From NCBI GenBank assembly GCA_052034295.1, contig JBPOIS010000107.1, forward strand, positions 1 to 14,188: 14,188 nucleotides of DNA. Reading direction: 5' to 3'. Numbering within the stretch: position 1 is the first letter of the stretch; each line of letters begins with the position of its first letter. Shown piece after piece: positions 1-4,834 of this stretch. A program made the position numbers and the translations under genes. The notes beneath the pieces are model-generated. The model worked only from the letters and a program-made list of their open reading frames with translations. It was not told the origin of the DNA and did not search any database. Source of the DNA: JBPOIS01 sp052034295 (GTDB lineage: Bacteria > Pseudomonadota > Gammaproteobacteria > Pseudomonadales > Moraxellaceae).

Positions 1-171
1 GGCCGCAGATGGCAGGCCATTCTGCAGATTGAGCACATGTACACTCAGTGGGTTACTTTCTGCCCAGGCTTGCAGCGGACACAGGCCTCCCAGAGTCAGA
101 GCCGCTGACAGGACATGAAATAGGCGCCTGATAATCTCTCCAATCAATGGCTGTGGGAACCACAGGCCCAT
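1..171 (-). CDS. uraH: 5-hydroxyisourate hydrolase (transthyretin-like), N-terminal part, cut by window edge
   Basis: The minus-strand frame is open from the left edge to an ATG at 171 and encodes 57 residues. A hydrophobic signal segment, residues 17-37, ends in LQAWA and is followed by ESNPLSVHVLNLQNGLPSA. This closely resembles the start of mature periplasmic HIU hydrolases; the E. coli family member begins ILSVHILNQQTGKPA. The His in SVHVLN matches the conserved N-terminal catalytic His of the family. The enzyme hydrolyses 5-hydroxyisourate, the product of urate oxidation, and the signal implies a periplasmic location. RRLF just before the hydrophobic core resembles a Tat motif, but Sec export is equally possible. 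The start is uncertain: the ATG at 171 has no good Shine-Dalgarno, and an in-frame TTG at 147 is the alternative. The rest of the protein lies outside the window. The family call rests on about 17 mature residues. Confidence 0.72.
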   Translation of the reverse strand, partial: MGLWFPQPLIGEIIRRLFHVLSAALTLGGLCPLQAWAESNPLSVHVLNLQNGLPSAA

Positions 172-494
172 CGTGCAAGGATAAGCCTCTCGCGCTCAAT
201 CACACACAGTTTTTTTGCAAAAAACGCTGTCATTCAGCTGGTCAACCGGTTCGCCCTGGCGCTCACCGGGCACCCCATGCCCCCCCCTGTTCGGTCAGCG
301 GCGGGGAGGCCCGGACACGCCCGCACCAACCCTTTGGTGTGGTCAGCACCTGCAGGATCACTTGTGGTTCAGCCGCCCCAGCGGCCAAACAGCGTCCTCA
401 ATGGTGCAATGGTGTGGATGCGCCACGGTCCGCTCCAGCAGCCCTATCCTGAGATTTTTTAAGGCTGTTTTCCTTCTTGGCTGGGCCGCTGCCC
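172..494. other. Gap between uraH and prmC without a convincing gene
   Basis: About 320 bases separate the end of prmC from the start of uraH, both on the minus strand. Open frames here on the plus strand give low-complexity Pro/Arg/Ala-rich translations with no credible ribosome site, and I reject them. The one notable element is a perfect 14-bp palindrome at 211-224, six T, GC, six A. Read on the minus strand, it places a short GCTG/CAGC stem before a run of T, which could be a weak terminator for prmC. No clear promoter for uraH was found. Confidence 0.5.
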
Positions 495-1370
495 TCAACG
501 GCTTTCCCTGTGCCCATGGGCCGGATCGCCCAGCCACTGCCCCAGTGTGACCCGGTCATTGCCGCCATAATCCCGCAGCGTCTGCACCTGTTGCCAGCCC
601 AGCGCCAGCAGGTTCTGGCACACGGCTGCCCCCTGATCCGAGCCATGCTCCAGCAGCAGCCAGCCGCCCGGCTGCAGCCAGTCCCGTGCCTGTCCGGCCA
701 GCAGCTGCAGGTCAGCCAGACCGTGCTGGTCCGCCACCAGCGCCCGCAGCGGTTCATGCTGCAGGTCCGGCAGGTGCGGATCATCCGGGTCCAGATAGGG
801 CGGGTTGCTGACGATCAGGTCAAACACCGGCTGTGGCTGCGGCCAGTCACCGGCCAGCGCGGCAAACCAGCTGCCCTGCCGGAACAGGACCCGGGAAAGA
901 CCGTATTTTTGGGCATTGCGCCGGGCCACCTGCAGGGTGTCGGCACTGAGGTCCACCGCCATCACCTGCCAGCCGGGCCGTTCCTGCGCCAGCGCCAGTG
1001 CAATGGCACCACTGCCGGTGCCCAGATCCAGCAACCGGCCAGTTGGGGTGGTCATTTTTTCGAGGGCCAACGCCACCAGCCGCTCGGTGTCCGGGCGTGG
1101 AATCAGCGTGTCCGGGGTCACCTCCAGCACCAGCGTCCAGAATGCCTGAGTGCCGGTCAGGTAGGCCAGCGGCTCTCCGGCCTGAAGTCGAGCCAGTCCC
1201 GCCTGATAGGCCGGGTACAGGGACGCCGTCACCGGATCATCCCCGTGGCTGCGCAGGTAGACGGCAGGTTTTTGCAGCAAAAACAACAGCCAGTCGCGGG
1301 TATCCTGTGGACGCACACCGGGCGGACACTGCCGCAGCAGGGCCTGCCAGCTCAGGCCGGGCGGCATCAT
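495..1370 (-). CDS. prmC: Peptide chain release factor N5-glutamine methyltransferase PrmC (HemK)
   Basis: PrmC is a cytoplasmic SAM-dependent enzyme that methylates the GGQ glutamine of release factors 1 and 2. The 291-residue product has the N-terminal helical domain, IPRPDTE at 90-96, the SAM-binding motif I LLDLGTGSGA at 113-122, and the catalytic NPPY tetrad at 189-192 that holds the target glutamine. The E. coli protein has 277 residues, so the length is normal. The ATG at 1370 lies inside the prfA stop region, giving a 4-base ATGA overlap (1367-1370) and hence translational coupling to its substrate's gene. A second ATG follows immediately at 1367. No strong terminator follows the stop; only a weak hairpin plus T run near 219-240 is seen. 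Confidence 0.96.
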   Translation of the reverse strand: MMPPGLSWQALLRQCPPGVRPQDTRDWLLFLLQKPAVYLRSHGDDPVTASLYPAYQAGLARLQAGEPLAYLTGTQAFWTLVLEVTPDTLIPRPDTERLVALALEKMTTPTGRLLDLGTGSGAIALALAQERPGWQVMAVDLSADTLQVARRNAQKYGLSRVLFRQGSWFAALAGDWPQPQPVFDLIVSNPPYLDPDDPHLPDLQHEPLRALVADQHGLADLQLLAGQARDWLQPGGWLLLEHGSDQGAAVCQNLLALGWQQVQTLRDYGGNDRVTLGQWLGDPAHGHRESR

Positions 1371-2455
1371 CCGCCGTTGTCCTGGGCGAGCTGGGCCAGT
1401 TGATCGGCCTGATGTTCGCGGTGCAGGTGGTCGAGCAGTTCGCTCAGGTCACCGTCCATGATGGCGTCTAGCTTGTACAGGGTGAGGTTGATGCGGTGGT
1501 CGGTCAGACGGCCCTGGGGAAAGTTGTAGGTGCGGATGCGCTCTCTGCGGTCGACGCTGCCGACCAGATTGCGCCGCAGGCTGGCGGTTTCGGCCTGCTG
1601 CTGGTCGCGCCGGGCCTGTTCCAGCCGGGAGACCAGCATTTTCATGGCTTTATCGCGGTTGGCGTGCTGGCTGCGCTCCTGCTGACACTCCACCACCACC
1701 CCGGTGGGCAGGTGGGTGATGCGGATGGCCGAGTCGGTTTTGTTGATGTGCTGGCCACCGGCACCGCTGGCCCGGAAGGTGTCCACACGCAGGTCCGCTG
1801 GATTGAGGTCAATGGGGGTGTCTTCGTCGGCTTCGGGCATGATTGCCACCGTGCAGGCCGAGGTGTGGATGCGCCCCTGTGCCTCGGTGGCCGGGACACG
1901 CTGCACGCGATGCGCGCCACTTTCAAACTTCAGCCGCCCATACACCCCGTCCCCGACGACACGGCTGATCACTTCGCGGTAGCCGCCGTGCTCGCCTTCG
2001 TTTTCGGAAAGGATCTCCACCCGCCAGCCCATTTTTTCGGCATGGCGTGCATACATGCGGAACAGGTCCCCGGCAAACAGTGCCGCCTCATCGCCGCCCG
2101 TGCCTGCCCGGATCTCCAGAAAGGCTGCGTTGCGGTCGTGCGGGTCGCGGGGGATCATCAGCACGTTCAGCGTGGCTTCGAGACGGGCCAGGCTGGCCTG
2201 CGCGGCCTTGACTTCATCCTCGGCCAGATCGCGCAGCTCGGGGTCATGGCGCATCTCCTGGGCCGCCACCAGATCGGCTTCGGCCTGCAGCCACTGCCGC
2301 CAGGTGTGCACGAGGTCGCCCAGATCGCTGTGCTCACGGGACAGGTCGCGATAGCGCTTGTTGTCATTGATGACCGCAGGATCCGCCAGCAGCGCATCCA
2401 GCTCTTCAAAGCGGTCGGACAACTGGTCCAGCCGCAGACGCAAGGAAGCCTTCAT
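1367..2455 (-). CDS. prfA: Peptide chain release factor 1
   Basis: RF1 recognises UAA and UAG in the ribosomal A site and triggers peptide release. The 362-residue product has the codon-reading tripeptide PAT at 188-190, in the context RVQRVPATEAQGRIHTSA, and the catalytic GGQ at 233-235, in RASGAGGQHINKTDSA. Both lie at the same positions as in E. coli RF1. The PAT tripeptide, in place of SPF, separates it from RF2. The frame stays open upstream to 2662, but the family begins at a Met-Lys like the ATG at 2455. An AAGGA lies 10 bases upstream of that ATG, and the 69 extra residues do not look like coding sequence. It is the first gene of a two-gene operon with prmC. A hemA neighbour, common upstream of prfA in enterics, is not present here. 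Confidence 0.97.
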   Translation of the reverse strand: MKASLRLRLDQLSDRFEELDALLADPAVINDNKRYRDLSREHSDLGDLVHTWRQWLQAEADLVAAQEMRHDPELRDLAEDEVKAAQASLARLEATLNVLMIPRDPHDRNAAFLEIRAGTGGDEAALFAGDLFRMYARHAEKMGWRVEILSENEGEHGGYREVISRVVGDGVYGRLKFESGAHRVQRVPATEAQGRIHTSACTVAIMPEADEDTPIDLNPADLRVDTFRASGAGGQHINKTDSAIRITHLPTGVVVECQQERSQHANRDKAMKMLVSRLEQARRDQQQAETASLRRNLVGSVDRRERIRTYNFPQGRLTDHRINLTLYKLDAIMDGDLSELLDHLHREHQADQLAQLAQDNGG

Positions 2456-2766
2456 CCCGTTCCCATCCTTCAACGGCCAGCAGACCAGCCCAAAAACCGC
2501 GTAGTGTGCCACCAGTGCCGGTGGCCTGCAAATCAGCCGCCGCACACAATCCCTGTACAGCCGCAACACAGCCACTGCGTTCTGACCCCACAGGTTTACC
2601 GGACAGGGCTCAAACACACAGGACCCCACTGCAATTCCCGTGCACCGTCTACAGGACTGCACCGCACTTCAGGCACGCTGTCCGCATCACCAAGCACGTT
2701 TTGCAAGGATCAATGCCTGCCCGGCGTCATGCACGGGTCAGGCGCCGAGGCGGAGATTTTTTTGAC
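2456..2766. other. Gap between prfA and the small ORF at 2767
   Basis: About 310 bases lie between the divergent prfA and the plus-strand ORF starting at 2767. Frames that cross it are open on both strands, but the translations look random and have no ribosome site. The only content I can suggest is the weak prfA promoter at 2503-2531. Nothing resembles an RNA gene or a mobile element. Confidence 0.5.
2503..2531 (-). promoter_or_regulatory. Possible promoter of prfA-prmC
   Basis: On the minus strand TTGCAG (2531-2526) and CACACT (2508-2503) are separated by exactly 17 bases, with a TGG extended -10 context. Each hexamer matches consensus at only three positions, so this is weak. The spacer contains an inverted repeat, CCACC and GGTGG separated by six bases, that could be an operator or chance. 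The predicted start near 2496 would give a leader of about 40 bases. Confidence 0.27.
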
Positions 2767-3015
2767 ATGAACATCAACCTGCACCACTGGTTCATGGGAG
2801 GCATGCTGACCCTGGGTGCGGGACTGGGTGCCCAGACCCCGGCCCACACCGCCAGCACGCTGTCGACCCGCCATGACCCATCCACCCCGGCCCCACACAC
2901 CGACCGGCTGCAGTCCAGCCGCACCCACGCCAGTCAGGCCGCCAGCCTGTACCGTGAGCGCATTCAGCAGCGCAATGCCCTGCTGCGCCACCGGGTGCGC
3001 TCGCAGCCGTTTTGA
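2767..3015 (+). CDS. Hypothetical small secreted protein
   Basis: The ORF encodes 82 residues from an ATG at 2767. It begins MNINLHHWFMGGMLTLGAGL, a polar stretch followed by a short hydrophobic core like a signal peptide, with possible cleavage near LGAQT. The remainder is rich in Thr, Ser, Ala, His and Arg, ends in a charged segment, YRERIQQRNALLRHRVRSQPF, and contains no Cys. A GGAG lies 11 bases upstream of the ATG, which is a long spacing. I recognise no family. The frame continues upstream to 2506, but that part does not look like protein. Support is the signal-like start and plus-strand orientation alone, so it may be a chance ORF. Confidence 0.4.
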   Translation: MNINLHHWFMGGMLTLGAGLGAQTPAHTASTLSTRHDPSTPAPHTDRLQSSRTHASQAASLYRERIQQRNALLRHRVRSQPF

Positions 3016-3198
3016 AAAAACCCTGAAGAAAAACCCGCCGCAGCACCCACACCGTGACCAGATTCACAAAGGCAGCGCCAGCCTTGCATTTGTTAACGCA
3101 ATCTTGTTCAAACCTGCGTGATTGCCCCGGCGGATCGCGTCAAGCTGGTCTGCAGTGGGCGCTGTGGCGTCCAGTCTGTCAAAGAAGGAGTATCAACC

Positions 3199-3807
3199 AT
3201 GTCCGCATCCATTCGATTGAACTGGCTACAGGCTGTGGCCCTGAGTACAGCCTGTGTGGCCAGTGTGCCGGCACAGGCCGACGAACAGGTCAATGCCGCT
3301 GCGGCCAGCGCCGTGGGCAGCCTGCTGGGGTCTACCGTGGGCCGCCAGATGGGCGGTGAAACCGGGGCCATGGTCGGCGCCACTGTGGGCGGCGCGGCCG
3401 GGGGGGCTGCGGCCTCCAGCCGGGAAAACCGTGAAAAAACCGCCATCGGCGCGGCGGTGGGCAGCGCGGCAGGCTACACCGTGGGCCGTCAGGTCTATGG
3501 CAGCACCGGCGGCACGCTGGGCGGTGCTGTGGGTGCCGCGGGTGGTGCTGCCCTCGGCCAGAACATGGCTGAGGACCGTGCCGCCGAAAAAGCCCGTGAG
3601 CGGGCTGAAGCCGCACGGCGTGAGCGGGCACGGGTCTACGGCAGCACCGCCTACCGGGCCGACAGAAGCCGGGTCAGTTACAGGGCCCAGCCGGTCCGTG
3701 CCGACCGGGACTGGCGGGAACACACCGACCGTGGCCGCCATCTGGGCTGGTACAAGGCCCACGGTCCCCACGGCAAACACCACAAAAAACACCCGCACCG
3801 CCACTGA
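3199..3807 (+). CDS. Exported glycine-zipper protein with His-rich C-terminus
   Basis: The 202-residue product starts at an ATG with AAGGAG about eight bases upstream. A signal peptide ends near VPAQA-DE (cleavage after residue 27). Two glycine-zipper blocks follow, at about 40-74 and 84-116. They are built of GxxxG-spaced small residues and resemble the glycine-zipper 2TM / 17-kDa surface antigen type found in proteobacterial envelope proteins. Next is an Arg/Ala/Glu-rich segment (about 119-142), likely helical, and then a tail with RGRHLGWYKAHG and a final cluster of His and Lys. The blocks probably insert in or pack on a membrane. The His cluster could bind metal, which is inference only. 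There is no lipobox Cys, so it is not a lipoprotein. An intrinsic terminator follows at 3834. The specific role is unknown. Confidence 0.85.
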   Translation: MSASIRLNWLQAVALSTACVASVPAQADEQVNAAAASAVGSLLGSTVGRQMGGETGAMVGATVGGAAGGAAASSRENREKTAIGAAVGSAAGYTVGRQVYGSTGGTLGGAVGAAGGAALGQNMAEDRAAEKARERAEAARRERARVYGSTAYRADRSRVSYRAQPVRADRDWREHTDRGRHLGWYKAHGPHGKHHKKHPHRH

Positions 3808-3810
3808 GTC

Positions 3811-3828
3811 GCCAGCGCCTGCGCTGGC
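3811..3828. repeat. Perfect hairpin GCCAGCG-CCTG-CGCTGGC
   Basis: A 7-bp inverted repeat starts three bases after the stop of the glycine-zipper gene and six bases before the terminator hairpin. It has no T run of its own in either direction. On the minus strand it would be the second of two hairpins met by transcripts leaving ppsR, so it may help end or stabilise that transcript. Confidence 0.5.
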
Positions 3829-3833
3829 CAGCC

Positions 3834-3858
3834 AACCAGCCTGCGGGCTGGTTTTTTT
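3834..3858 (+). terminator. Intrinsic terminator of the glycine-zipper gene
   Basis: AACCAGCC and GGCTGGTT form an 8-bp stem with a TGCG loop, running into seven T that end at the ppsR stop codon. It is a textbook terminator on the plus strand. On the minus strand the stem is kept but no T run follows it, so termination of ppsR there is less certain. Confidence 0.88.
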
Positions 3859-4694
3859 CAGCCAATGCGACGCTTCAGGCCGGTGATCTGGATGATCCGG
3901 GTGGCGATCTCTTCCACAGACATTTCTGACACATCCAGTGAGCGGACGCCTTCGGTGATGAAAATCCCCTCCACCGCACGCAGTTCCTTCTGGCACTGCG
4001 CATAGCTGGCATAGCGGCTGTTGGCCTTGCGCTCGTTGCGGATCGCCACCAGCCGGTCCGCATCGATCATCAGCCCAAACAGCTTGTTGCGGTAGGGCCG
4101 CAGCACTGCGGGCAGCCGGTTGTCGTCAATGTCATCCTCGGTGAGCGGATAGTTGGCGGCACGGATGCCAAACTGCAGGGCCAGATAAATGCTGGTCGGG
4201 GTCTTGCCGGAGCGGGACACCCCGATCAGGATGATATCGGCCATGTCGTAGTGGCGGGTGCGCGCGCCGTCGTCGTTGTCGAGCGCGAAGTGCACCGCAT
4301 CGATCCGTGATTTGTAATCCTCTGAATCGACCGCGCTGTGCGAATGGCCCACCCTGGGGTGCGGCGCGATGCCCAGCTCGTCGGAAATCCGCCCCACCAG
4401 CCCTTCGAACATGTCGAGGTTGAAGGCATTGGCGGTGTTGATGATGGCGCGGATGTCCGGGTCCACCAGCGTGTCAAACACAATCGGCCGACAGCAATCC
4501 TGCAGGGCTGCGGCGTTGATCTGCATCACCACCTCCATGGCCCGGGCCTCCGAGTCCACATAGGGCACCACGTGCAGGCGGAAGTCCACGTCCGGAAACT
4601 GGCTCAGCACCGAATGCCCCAGCGTCTCGGCGGTGATGGCAGTCCCATCCGAAATAATAAAAACACTACGAAACACTGGTGTTTTGGCCTGCAT
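3858..4694 (-). CDS. ppsR: PEP synthase regulatory protein (bifunctional kinase/pyrophosphorylase)
   Basis: PpsR (DUF299 family) inactivates phosphoenolpyruvate synthase by ADP-dependent phosphorylation of a Thr close to the catalytic His, and reactivates it by phosphate-dependent dephosphorylation. The 278-residue product begins with the typical FIISDGTAITAETLGHS (12-28). It carries the P-loop GVSRSGKT at 158-165, and keeps YPLTEDDI near 182-189 and the C-terminal RYAS-YAQCQKEL. Length is normal for the family. The ATG at 4694 has GGAGG nine bases upstream. It lies divergent to ppsA, its target, with 137 bases between the start codons. Its stop falls at the end of the opposite-strand terminator. 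All expected motifs are present. Confidence 0.96.
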   Translation of the reverse strand: MQAKTPVFRSVFIISDGTAITAETLGHSVLSQFPDVDFRLHVVPYVDSEARAMEVVMQINAAALQDCCRPIVFDTLVDPDIRAIINTANAFNLDMFEGLVGRISDELGIAPHPRVGHSHSAVDSEDYKSRIDAVHFALDNDDGARTRHYDMADIILIGVSRSGKTPTSIYLALQFGIRAANYPLTEDDIDDNRLPAVLRPYRNKLFGLMIDADRLVAIRNERKANSRYASYAQCQKELRAVEGIFITEGVRSLDVSEMSVEEIATRIIQITGLKRRIG

Positions 4695-4711
4695 TTGTCA
4701 TGGCCTCCGGT

Positions 4712-4740
4712 TTGTCAGATCAAGCGCTTAACATTATAGT
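4712..4740 (+). promoter_or_regulatory. Sigma-70 promoter of ppsA
   Basis: TTGTCA (4712-4717) and TATAGT (4735-4740) each match consensus at five of six positions and are 17 bases apart. Transcription should start near 4747 and give a leader of about 85 bases. The spacer contains the 8-bp palindrome AAGCGCTT (4722-4729). I see no obvious Cra-type operator. Confidence 0.75.
4733..4738 (-). promoter_or_regulatory. -10 element of ppsR promoter (TATAAT)
   Basis: Read on the minus strand, 4738-4733 is a perfect TATAAT, overlapping the ppsA -10 on the other strand. I see no good -35 at 16-18 bases and no TGn extension. The predicted start near 4726 would give a leader of about 32 bases that contains the GGAGG of ppsR. 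Confidence 0.5.
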
Positions 4741-4762
4741 AACGCCAAGCCAGCGCGCTGTC

Positions 4763-4792
4763 GCCTGCCGGTCTTTTACCCAGATGGCAGGC
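4763..4792 (+). promoter_or_regulatory. Leader hairpin upstream of ppsA
   Basis: GCCTGCC (4763-4769) pairs with GGCAGGC (4786-4792). Inside it, GGT (4770-4772) pairs with ACC (4778-4780), leaving a CTTTT loop and a five-base bulge. This makes a 10-bp stem in the predicted ppsA leader, about 30 bases before the Shine-Dalgarno. There is no T run, so it is not a terminator. It could set mRNA stability or be a protein site. Confidence 0.4.
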
Positions 4793-4820
4793 CGCCCTCG
4801 TACCACACCATCCTCACCAT

Positions 4821-4834
4821 GGAGACTGATCTTG
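4821..4834 (+). promoter_or_regulatory. Shine-Dalgarno and TTG start of ppsA
   Basis: GGAGA at 4821-4825 stands with GGAG seven bases before an in-frame TTG at 4832. Upstream in-frame ATG codons at 4679 and 4784 have no such site. The first of them lies inside ppsR, and both would add residues foreign to the family. Confidence 0.75.

Noticed and set aside
477..1403. Long plus-strand ORF of 308 codons opposite prmC
   Set aside because: It mirrors the reading frame of prmC, which carries clear catalytic motifs. The translation is Gln/Arg/His/Pro-rich and has no ribosome site.
2456..2662. 69-residue N-terminal extension of prfA
   Set aside because: RF1 proteins begin at the position of the ATG at 2455, which has a Shine-Dalgarno. 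The extension is Cys/Arg-rich and unlike the family.
1496..2770. Plus-strand ORF of 424 codons opposite prfA
   Set aside because: It is the antisense shadow of RF1, whose PAT and GGQ motifs settle the coding strand. Long antisense frames are common in GC-rich genes.
3226..3996. Minus-strand ORF of 256 codons across the glycine-zipper gene and the ppsR end
   Set aside because: It crosses an intrinsic terminator and two well-supported genes in other frames, and has no recognisable domain.
4679..4831. Upstream ATG start for ppsA with 51 extra residues
   Set aside because: It begins inside ppsR, precedes the likely transcription start, and has no Shine-Dalgarno. Catalytic residue numbering fits the TTG at 4832.
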